This document shows positions 20,383 through 32,300 of a stretch of 64,000 nucleotides of DNA, in pieces (the first letter of the stretch is position 1; the number at the start of each line of letters is the position of its first letter). The translations under genes were made by a program, and so were the position numbers. The notes beneath the pieces were generated by a model. It saw nothing but the letters and a program-made list of their open reading frames with translations, made no database searches and was not told where the DNA came from. The stretch lies in NCBI GenBank assembly GCA_022606425.2, contig JAHDVF020000016.1, forward strand, positions 774,501 through 838,500, read 5' to 3'. This DNA comes from Lepidostoma basale (lineage: Eukaryota > Arthropoda > Insecta > Trichoptera > Lepidostomatidae).

Positions 20383-23300
20383 GTATATTTATATTTATTG
20401 TATAATTTAGTTCTATTGCTCAATTTACTATCTAATCAGTAAATATTATTTTATACATTCTCAGATAAAACTACTTTCGGTTCTTAAAGTAAGGTTAAGT
20501 AAATATGTCACAAAATATTCCTTGATAAATCAAATGCTTTCTAATAAATCAAAACACGAGAATTAGACTTTTTTTTGAAGCATTAAATGTTTTTATAATA
20601 AGAATATAAATAATAACAAACACTATTGAACTATTTTAGGTGTCTTTTCTGGATATAACTATATTTAAAAAAATATATATTTATTTTTATTAAGTATTTT
20701 TATATATTTTTTTCATAATCTGCATTTTTTCTCAAATTTAGTTTTAACAATGCCGTATTTTTAATTTTAGTCAAATCGTTTATTTATTTTTTAAAAGATA
20801 TGCATGCATAACACTGTATGAATGTTGAGGAAGTGAGAGAAGTATGTCAGGAACGATGTGTGGAATTTTATTATTTCTGCCTACCCCTTCGGAGAGACAA
20901 CAAATGATCACGCCATTTCTCCAAAAGTGACTAGACCATCACATTTCTCTATTCTGGCACATCACTCTAGCTTCCCACACATTCATACAGCGAGTCACAC
21001 ATGTTCATTGATTCTTCCGACTCTAACATGGCCTATCTTGAAAGTTAGATTATTTTTCTCAGTCTTCCTCTACTCTGCAATCCCTTTACATCGTTAACAT
21101 TATACTCTCTTAACCATTCATTTTTCATCCATGCGTTCCATATGTCCAAACCGGTGCAGCAATATTTTTATAATTTTGTTCAAAAAGCTTTCTGGAGATA
21201 TTTCAATAATATAACTTTCTTTGCAGATATTTCAGTAATAAATATTTCCTTTCCCTTTATGAATAAAAAATATAAATAAATGAATACTAATCAATCTGTT
21301 ATATACGAGTATATCTATAATTATGATTAATAATGGACTTTAGTAATGTTTTTTATAGTAATTCATGGCTCTATTGAGTACCCCTATGTTCTGGAACAAT
21401 TTGGTCTTTTTTTAACAAGGAACACAGAAGGGTTCCCACCACATACCCGAGGCTGTTATAGGGCGAAGCGGCACCCTTTCGTCAGCCTCACTCATACACT
21501 TTCTAGGCCTGTCCCCGTCCATCCATTTAATTTATGCAAACACAATGGGATGCCAGGCCACATTTACTCTACTTTGTATTTCCTTCTGTGTCCCGCACTT
21601 CCACATGTAATCTTATTTGACCTGCAGCAACGCCGGCATCAATTATTCTTTACTTCGTCACGCAGAACCAAACTGCCTTTGGTGATGCCAGTAGGTAGAG
21701 CCATTCAGACGTTGAAATTAATCTTTTTAGATTTGAACAATATATTATTACTTCTGGATAGACCTTTTGGATGGATTGACAGTTGTTTTTTATTATGTAA
21801 ATGTGTTCTAGAAAGTTCTATCTTATGATTGTTAAACTGTTTTCTATTGTGATAATTGCAGGGCGTAAAACTACACTACGTAGAATGCGGTGAATCTGGT
21901 CCACCTGTTCTACTGCTGCACGGGTTCCCCGATTGCTGGGTCGGGTGGCGGGCTCAGATGGAGGAGTTGAGGAACAAGGCCCGGCCACGCGCCCTGGACC
22001 TGATGGGCTGCGGAGACTCAGACAAGCCGCAGTGGCGCGGGGCTTACGCCCCCGAGTACATCCTCGCACAGCTCAAGGCCCAGCTCAGGCAGCTTCGGGT
22101 GAAAGGGCCTACTACACTGGTGGCTCATGATTTGGGGGGGCTGCTTGCCTGGTATAATTTTTCTATTCTTATTATCATTACAGTAGACGCTCTCTTAACC
22201 GGCGCCTCTTTAACCGTCGTACCGCTTTAACCGGCCTCTTTTAGGAAGTCTAAGAGACAAGTAGTAACTTGAACGTCTGGCGGCGCCGCACTTTGCGTCT
22301 GCTCTGTGCTGTGACTACGCTTTTAAAATGTCTATTCAACACAAGAAGCAGCAGAAAATAACAGAATTTTTTAATCCATTGTAGGCCTACTTTTTAAAAA
22401 AAATTTGGAGTGATGTGTGGCTTTTTCCTGTACATATTTTTTACAGTTTGTGAAATTTTAATTTTTAATGTGTGAGTTTCTAATACAGAATAAAAGTTCT
22501 GTTTTCTTAGTGTTTTGAAAAAATTGTGTTTTTTTTTCTTCCTTGCGAAAGTGTTTTTTTAAATGTGTTTTTCACTACCTTCCCTTTAACCGGCTTTTTC
22601 GTTATCCGGCCCTGGGTCGGTCCCGTCAAGGCCGGTTAAGAGAGCGTCTACTGTATTCCCAACACCTCGGTTCATCCCTCCATATATGCAAATTCCACAC
22701 TTTTAGATTTTGTGTGTTATCTTGACCCAGGTTGCTGGCGTTTAGTTCCTTCCTAATGCTGGCTCATTATGTTGCCCGTAGGCGTCCTCAGGACAGTCTA
22801 TAAACATCATGGTCACAGTCACGGCGCATCACATGGAAAAGCCACTAGAGTAGCATCTCTTTGGGTTTTTCTGTTACTGGGTCATCTTTGATCAGCTTCA
22901 AAGTTGACACAATAACAGCTCATTTCTGAGGTGATCTTGTAATGCCCCTTGCTCTTCCTAGCATTTTAATCTCATTTATGATAAATTATAATGTACATAT
23001 CATTCAATTTATATACAAATTATCTATAAATTAAAATCATCTGAAATATTTTGATGTTGTTCATTGAAATTTCTCAGTAGAAGTTCACTGTAAATATGAC
23101 AACAAAAAAATCCTTTATAATATCTCTTTTTTTATATTTCACTCGTTTTTAAGCTTTAACTGGTTTCGCAGCCTGCTGCCATCTTCTGGTGATGACACCA
23201 GAAGGTAGCAGGGAGCTGACAAAACCTGTCGATGCTAAAAATCAAATCAAATCAAATCAAATCAGTTTATTTCATCAACAGACATTACAAAATTTATTTT

Positions 23301-26300
23301 TAAGGCATCTATTGAGAACAGGTAAAATAATATATTACATATAGTATACTACCAGAAACGCATAAGAGATGGTTCAACATTAGGAAGACAGGATACTCTC
23401 CAGAATTAAAAGTATTTGCCTTCTGAACGTACTTTCACTAACATGAAAGACGTCGATCTCCGAGGAGACCGCGTTCAGCAGACTAATTGCTCTTCCCACC
23501 GGTGTCACCAGAGGCAGATTGGTTCTGGCAGCCGGTAGGTAAAACAATCTGTGCTGTCGCTGTCGGAGATATCTATCGGGGACAAAAAGCCGAACACCCT
23601 CCAGTGCGGCCGAGTTCTCGAAGTATCCCCTAATTAATCTAAAGAAATGGGTAATTAGATGTCCATCTCTTCGAAGCTGTAGAGAATTGGTTCCGAGCAT
23701 TCCCAAAGAAATGCCGTGGGATAGAGCCAAGGATAGCTACCATACTCCCTCATGTAGAGATACCTCAGAAATTTTTTCTGAACCCTCTCCAGCATAACGG
23801 AATATCTCGCCTCGTGAGGACTCCATATCACAGAACCACTTTCGAGTCTGCTCCGAACCAATGCGTTGTTTGGACTCTGAGCACATTGGGATCCCTGAAA
23901 ACTCTGCCGGTCCGGACGATGAAGCCCAACATCTTCAGTGCAGTGCCACAAATCCTCTCAACATGTGCACGAAAAGTCAGCCTACTCTCATAGATGATCC
24001 CGAGATCTCTCATCGTAGATACATGTGCTAGGTGCTGGTTGTTCATTGTGTATCTATGATACACAGTTCTCAACGCTCTAGTAAAAGATAGCATAACGCA
24101 TTTAGAGACATTGAATTGCATTTGATTACTGTGACTCCAGTTGACAATATTATTGATGTCCGACTGGAGGCGAAGACATGGGGTGAAATGGGATGAAACT
24201 TAATCATATCATCACCATCAGCTTGTCTCCATCCACTGCTGGACGTAAGCCTCTCCACCCCCACACCAGTGTTCTCCATGCCCTTCCCGCTGTCCCCACA
24301 ATATCTTCGCTCCACCTAGTAGGCTGCCTTCAGTAACCCTCTGGCTCCATCTTCCATCATCTTGTCGGCACACATGTCCAACCCATTGCCACTTCATCCT
24401 TGCGATGCGTATCCCTACGTTGGTGCGTCTTCTAATCTCCACGTTGGGTATATGGTCTCTAAGCGAGATACCCAACATGGATCTTTCCATGGTCCGTTGT
24501 GGAACTTTAATTTTGTGCATTGCTTCTTTAGTTAATGTCCATGTCTCGCATCCATAGGTCATCACAGGTAACACACACTGCTCCAGCACTTTTGTTTTTA
24601 AATTCTGTGGCGTGTCCCACTTGAAGATGTTGATCATATATAAATAAAAAATTTATTCTTTTTTTATTTTATTTATTTGCAACTAAATGGTTTTAGATCA
24701 TTTAGTTACTTTAAATCATTGGATAAGTATATGACAAATTAGACACATTTCATAAAAAAATATACAAACAAAACAAACAAACAAAACATCACGCCGTTTC
24801 TCCACAGGGGTAGGCAGAGAGAATGGACCGCCACACTACTCTATCCTGGCAAACCTCTCTAGCTTTCTCCACATTCATACAACAAGTCATACATGCACGT
24901 CGATTCCTCCAATTTCTAACATGACCTACCTTTAAAATTTGATTAATTTGGTCATGCCATGTTTTCCTTGGTCTGCCTCGATAAAAAATTATACACATAT
25001 TTTAATATAATCAGGACTGACTTTATTGACTGATTGCTTTTACCATTTTGCTATAATAGTTTTTTACAAAAAAATGTCACAGCAAGTGAATAATCATTTT
25101 CGTGTAATTTCATCCCGAGGAGTTCTTTTCTGGCTTTATTCAGATTTGTTTTCTTGCTTGCGGAGGAGTAGTATTGTTATTTGAACGATAAACTTTATAC
25201 TCCGCCTTTGAGTGTGTCCAATGCTTTACACATTTGCATCGGGTTATTAACTCTTCCGGTGCTTCGTTATTAATACTATGATGAATTAATTAGCCATATT
25301 CTGACATAGTAATCTTGTTTTGTCTAAGAAAAAATTATCTTTCGGCGAATACAGATAAAAACAACCGCTGACACCCATCAGCCTCCGTGTGAACCTGTCT
25401 ATGGGACAGAGTCCAGCAAATGTATTTCTGGGTACGATAAATCAGAATATATTATTCAACGGCTACCTTAGTAGATAGCATCAGTTTTGTAATCTATAAT
25501 ATTTCACAGATAACCAAACATTCACATCCAACAGGAGTGTGTAATCTGTAGCCACCACACATTTGTATTATTTATTTGAGTTCTTCAGAATTCCCCGTTT
25601 CGATTTCCTAGTTTATTTTTCCTTAAAAAAATTTATTGAAAGAGCTGAAAGGATTGGATGTAGGCAGTGGCGGTACTCCCATAGAAGCCCAGAAGCCTGG
25701 CTTGCGTAAGAAATTTTCAATCAAAACCCCCAAATCTAAGTAATCATGCCCCCGCATAAACCAACAACCTACCAAATCACCTTCTGACAATGTTCCCATC
25801 AGACGTTAGAGAAATAGCCACAAGAGCTGAACCTTTGTAAGCCAGAAGAGGTTTTGAAAAAAAAAAAATATTACGCAAGCCGAGCTTCTGGGCTTCTATG
25901 GGAGTTACCGCCACTGGATGTAGGTGCCAAAATGAGCAGAGTGTCAGTAAGCTGTCTCTTGTATGCAGATGACGCTGTCCTACTTGCAGACAACGAGCAT
26001 GAACTACAAGTCCTGGTGAATAGAATGTATAAGTATTGCACGCGAAATGATCTGATGATGAATATGAATATGTCCAAGATAGAGATTTTTGAAAAAGAAA
26101 AAATTAGTGTGAATGGTGAAAATTTGGAGCAAGTGGATGAATTCGTTTATTTAGGAAGTATGTTTACAAAGGATGGGAGAGTGGAGAAGGATACTGAAAG
26201 AAGGGTTGGGGCAGGCAACAAAGTGAATGGTGCACTTAAAGTTATCATTGCAAACAAAAACCTATCCAAAAAACTAAAATGGTTTATTTCATTTATATTC

Positions 26301-29300
26301 CACGTATCCACGGTTATTCTAAATAACAGTAATTAGGCACTTAAAAAAATCCAACTCTATCAAGAACTTAAAAATATTATCAAATTATAGCGTATCCGAC
26401 AGACATTGTCCTACCCGAACGTTGACTTGCATGCTATTAACTGATTCAGCAAACATTTTTTCCATAAACTATATACTAAATGACATTTGACACTTAACGG
26501 TCACCTATCTGGTCCAATTGTAAATCTAAACCATCCAGGGACCCGGTATACCTTCACAGACAAAAAATGTCATCAAAATTGGTCCAGCCGTTTAGGAGGA
26601 GTTCAACTACATACGCCCATACAGAAAAATTATATGTATAATTATAGTCCATTTTTTGGCCTGAAACACTATGATACTTTACAACATTATTAACTGTTAA
26701 AATTTCAATTTTTTTTATTTGTCACGACAGGTGTTTTGCCAACCGTACTGATGTGTTTGTTTATTTGTATCTTTAGTTGTTTGTAACATCCGATGATGCC
26801 AATATCAGTTGGTGAAACAGCTGTCGCGACAAATAATAATGATTGTGATATCATTAATAGTTTTTTAAATTTTAATATAAGATTGTTTTAATTTATTTCA
26901 TATAGTTAAAATTTTGAAGAAATATTTAATTAAAAAATTATAAACATTACTGATTAATCCAAATCATTTATAAGTAAAGAATAACAGCAAGAAAGTTAGC
27001 GCATTGGAGTTAGATGCTTTCTGAGGATTATTGCCCTACCCACAGGCATTATCTTAGGCAGATTGATTCTGCAGTGGCAGGCGAAATAATCTATATTCCA
27101 TCTGACTTCCGTCATGCGATTTCAGTAAAGTATCACTTATTTTATTGCCAGTCTATTGATTCAATTAAATAATCGACTCAAATATCTCTAATCAGAGTTG
27201 ACATGTTTTGTGGTTATACTGAATTTAGAATGATGATGTTTGCAGGTACCTAGCCCATGATTGCCCCGAGCTGATTGAGCGTCTGGTCATTGTGTCCTGC
27301 CCTCACCCCAACGTCTTCTGGGACACGCTCCCCCCTGCCAGCCCCTTCAACCTTCGCTGGATGCAGACTGCTCAGGTCTTCACGTCAATATACATCAATA
27401 TACTAGTCTATTATTCTTGTGTTCTTGGGCCTTATGGAAGTAAAGCATGGAACTGGCAAAATAAGAATAATTTGTCAGAAGGTCCACATTTCAAACGCCT
27501 TCAGCCTTTTGCGCTCTCTTTCGCCCAGGCACCAAGTCTCGCAGCCGTATAGTAAAACACTCCACATCAATGTTTTAATTAGTGGTTTTCAGAGGTTTAG
27601 GTTTATGTTAATGGACTCGAATATTTTAGCTTTCTTGTTGAAGGCAAGTTTAGCCTGGTGGATACGACTATCGACGTCTTTCTTTTGATGTATACGGAAC
27701 AAGAAATAGAGGAAGACGTGGCACAATCAAATGAATCAACTGTTAAATGTCGAACAAGTGAAGTGAGGAGTCGGAAAAATCTACTTGCGTGCATGACACA
27801 ATGAATGAATTTTAAGGAAACGAAAGAAGTGTGTCAGGATAGATTAGTGTGGTGGTCCATTCTTTTTGCTTACCCCTTTCGGGAGACAGCGTGATGGTTA
27901 GTTAGTTAGTTAGTTACTAGTCAATCCTTTTAATCCTTTCAGATCTGATTTTTTTTATATTTTTTTGCCATCCAATCTTGAAGCAAATGGACACTGTTAT
28001 CATAGATCATGACTTGCCAACTGATCAACTTGCTCAGATTGCAAAATCGAAAAATTTTAATCTTGTGGTAGCACGAGTGACTATTTTACTATGTGATTAT
28101 TGTTTGCTGCTCAGGTTCCATATTTGGCGGAGTTTGAGGCGCTGCGGGGCGACCTGGCGCTGTTGGAGAAATGCCACGCTCGTCCGGCCCCCCTGCTGGA
28201 GGCATACAAGTATGTCTTCTCCCGCCGGCAGGACTGGACCGGGCCCATCAACTACTTCAGGTAGGTACCACGAACCACGTGACGTAATTTGACGGTTGTA
28301 GTATTTTGGCTACTAACTAACTAACCATCACGCCGTCTCTCCGAAGGGGTAGGCAAAAAAATGGACTGCCACACTTTTCTTTCCTGACATATTTCTCCTG
28401 ATTCCTCAACATTCATACATCGTGTCATGCACACGCGTCGATTTCTCTGACTCCTCATATAAGTGAAAAAATAGCATTTTGATTCATAAAAATGCATCAT
28501 ATATTAGGTCCTTACATATGAAATTGGCGTTTTGTATGGGAGGAACATAAAGTTGATTTTTTTTTAAATATAATATATTTATTTAATCAAAGTATGTACC
28601 ATTGCTATCTATGCACTTTTGCCATCTCATAGGTAGTTCATCGATCCTTTTACTAAAAAAAACATTCGGACGAGAATCAATAAAATCTTTGAAGTCGGTT
28701 TGGACTGCCCCATCGGAGTTGAATTTTTTCCCTTGCAAGAAGTTATCCAATTTCGAAAAAAATAGTAATCTGTTGGGACAAGGTCCGGAGAGTACGGTGG
28801 ATGTCTTAGACATTCCAATTGAAGCTCTTATAATTTGGTAGCCGTCTGTTGTGCAGTGTGTGGTCTAGCGTTATCATGAAGCAGCAGTGGCTTAGAGCGA
28901 TTAACCAGCCTCGGTTATTTAGCAGCTAGCTTTTCCATCATGGTTTGCAGTTTCTGACAAAAGACATCTGCCGTAATCGTCTGGCCAGATTTAAGAAATC
29001 TGTAGTGAACGACACCAGCACTAGTCCACCAAACGCTCACAAGTAACTTTTTTGGAGTCAATTTTCGCTTGGGGCATGGTTTGGCTGGTTCGGCAGGGTT
29101 CAGCCATTGCGATGAGCGCTTCCGATTATCATACAGGATCCACTTTTCATCACAGGTAATGATTCGATTCAAAATCCCTTCATTATTGTGCCGGTTGAGT
29201 AATGCAACGCAGCAGTCAACGCGCGTTTGTTGATTTGCTTCACTCAATTCGTGAGGTACCCGCCTTTCAAGCTTTTTCACCTTCCCAATTTGCTTCAAGT

Positions 29301-32300
29301 GGATTAAAACAGTTTTATCACTTACACCGCAGCCTGCAGCTAACTCGGACGTGGTTTGCGATGGATCCGCTTCCACAATAGCCTTCAATTCTTCATTATC
29401 AACTTTGGTCTCCGGCCGTCCACGGGGCTTGTTCTGCAGGTCGAAATTTCCAGAACGAAAACGTTGGAACCAAAAACGCACTGTGTTTTCTTTTGCGGCA
29501 CCGTCGCCATACACATCATTAATCCTTCGAGCCGTTTCTGCAGCACTGGTGCCACGGTGGAACTCGTACTCGTAAATAACGCGATATTTCAAGTTTTCCA
29601 TTTTGTAAACTGAGTGACGCAAAGAAAAAAAACAATTGAGGAAAAAACAAATGAAATATAATTTTCGAAACACAAATACTTGAGTAAATAGCTGTATAAA
29701 TTTGAATTTGGAATTTCTAACCAAAGAGAAGATATTTGAGATCAAAGTTGCCAGTACGGCAAAACGCCAATTTCATATGTAAGGACCTAATATTTGATTG
29801 ACGAGGCTTTTAAAATAAAATACATCAATTTATTGTTTAATGTGAATTTACTGATTTATTAAAATGATTTGAAAATACATATATGATTCCTAGAATTCGA
29901 TGATGTGAAACTTCATATTAACACATTGTTTTCGGGTATTGTTTTATGCCGATTGCAGCCTGGCGCGGGCGATATTTGGGTTCGCGCGCGAGTTTTTTCA
30001 CCATTATTTTAAAAGTCTATAACTTTTGAAATATCCGTGATAATTGACTGAAACTTTAAATGCATCTAACCTTATTGTGTCTCAATGATGAAATGATGGA
30101 AAACAAACACAAAAAAAATATTGGGCTTCAAAGTAGCACTTTGGAAGTTTTATTTTTATACAAACACAGAATTTTTATCAAATTATAATACTATTTAAAA
30201 TCAATATAACTATTTAACACTAGATAACACTATTTAAAATTGTCAAAATTACTGTCTAGTATTTTTTTACTGTATGGTACCGTTCAAAACATGTACCTCT
30301 GTGAAGAGCCACACCACAGAATTTACACATGTAACAAGTATCACTCCTTTTTCCTTTAGCAGCACACACTCGACATTTTCTTTGTGCGTATTTTTTTTTC
30401 CCTTTCCCCTTTATCCTTTCTAATTTATGGACTTTTAGATTCATAGAAAGTCTGCCTGCAGGATCGCGATTTGGAGTGTGCCGTGTCAAACTTACTGTCG
30501 ATGTTCCAGGTTCCTCACTTAGTTGGCTTTCAATACTGCTAGTTATCCAATGACGTGCTGTCTCCAATAAAACCTTACTGAGTCTGGATATTTTGCTTAA
30601 TAAATTACAAAAGCATTAAATAAGGCACAATTCAAGAGATACATGACTAACCTTTTAGTCCATTTTGTAGTCTTCAACAGAATTGAATAATATGAAAGGT
30701 ATTGATCTGCCCTATCAACACCTTTCAATTTGGTTTAATTATATTTTCTCTTATGTGCCAGTCTATATTATGACTTTCTAACATTTCCGCAGAGTGTATG
30801 GTAGAAATCATTCTTACATATTTTTTAGATGGCCAAATCTGCATAAGAATGTCATTTTTTCTTCGAAATATTGACTCCCCTTTTTCTAATTTTGTTTTTT
30901 TCAAAGATACGGGTAAGCCTCGATTTTCTCGTATTGTACCACATACTCTTATTTTTTTCTCCAACAAAGCCTCACTCATCAAAACACTATTGTATTTAGA
31001 CTTTTTTTTCATTTTATAATTGAATAATAAATCAAAAGTAAAGCCTAATAAATATAAATTTGTAAGTGAAATTATATTGTGAAGTCAGATATACGATTTA
31101 GCAACAAAATCCATGTATTACACAACACGTTTTATTACGTTACCCGACGACAACCACCAGAGAGTAAAAAACGTATTTTTACGTTTCCCGCATTTGAGCA
31201 CCAAACTGAAAAAAACGTAGTTTTACGTTTCCCGACAACATTGTGTTAAGATTCTATATTCTGAACCTTTTAAAATTCTCTATTAATTGTAAAGTTTTTG
31301 TTATTTGGGTACTCTTCTTCAGTCTATTCCATCCACTCCAGGACAAAGACCTCCTCTATTTGCTTTCACGCCACTCTGTCTTGTGCAGACTGCATCCAGG
31401 TTATACCGACGTGTCAGTTCAGGTCATCCTTCTACCATAGTTGCAGTAGTCGTGCACTTCTCTTTATGGCCCATGGTCTCTAAATTAGCAGTCTTTTTGT
31501 CTGAACTTCTGGTTACGTGACTAGCTGTTTTAAATTCGCTACACGGTGGATGATGTCAGTGGCCTTTGTTTTTTCTCTTACTCGATATAAAAATCCAAAA
31601 TCATAACCTTTAAATATCTGAATTTCGCATCTAAGGTAATTAATAAATTTTTTTGGTAAAATAGCAATGGAAAATTCAATCTGTTCACAGGAACTTCATG
31701 TTCTGGCGGGTGAGCGAGGAGCGGGGTAAGATCAAGGTGCCGGTACTGCTGGTGACAGGCAACCGGGACACGCAGGTGACGTTGGAGAGCATGGTGCGCA
31801 GTGCGGAGTACTGCGCCCACGCCACGCTGAAGGTGCTGGACGGGGCCGGCCACGCCCCGCACCAGGACGTCCCGCATCGCTTTAACCGCCTGCTCTGCGA
31901 CTTCTTGCTCGGTGAGTGCACGAACCCTTTCCAAATATTTTAATCTATCATCATCATCACTAGCAATAAGTATTCCAGTGTTGAACATAGGTCTCCCTTC
32001 TTTCACATTCATTCACTTTCGCATAATATCCCTCGCTCGTCTTTGCATTGACCTTCTGCCACTCATCTTGCTTGTGATCTGCCCGGGTTTCTTTGGCCGG
32101 ATCTCGGTCGCCAATCTAGGGTGCGTCTGGTTCATTGATTATCTTTTTTCTCACTACATATATGGCTGACCCAATTGCACTTCAATCACGTCACATTGGC
32201 AACTTTGGTCCTATCTCTGATTCACTGATTTTGTTGCCTGTCCCCAGAGTGATTAGGCTCAACAGTAACGGAAATTCAATATTGATGAGTCAACAAAATT

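Noticed and set aside
22543..22725. A small gene at the right end of the pogo-like element
   Set aside because: The frame crosses the inverted repeat and has no domain; it is a chance frame.
24200..24640. Host gene candidate from the clean 139-codon frame
   Set aside because: It is the C-terminal end of a LINE also present at 1-470 and 40386-41093.
27376..27552. Extension of hydrolase exon 3 into the open frame to 27552
   Set aside because: Family similarity stops at QTAQ and resumes at exon 4 without a gap; what follows is LINE sequence.
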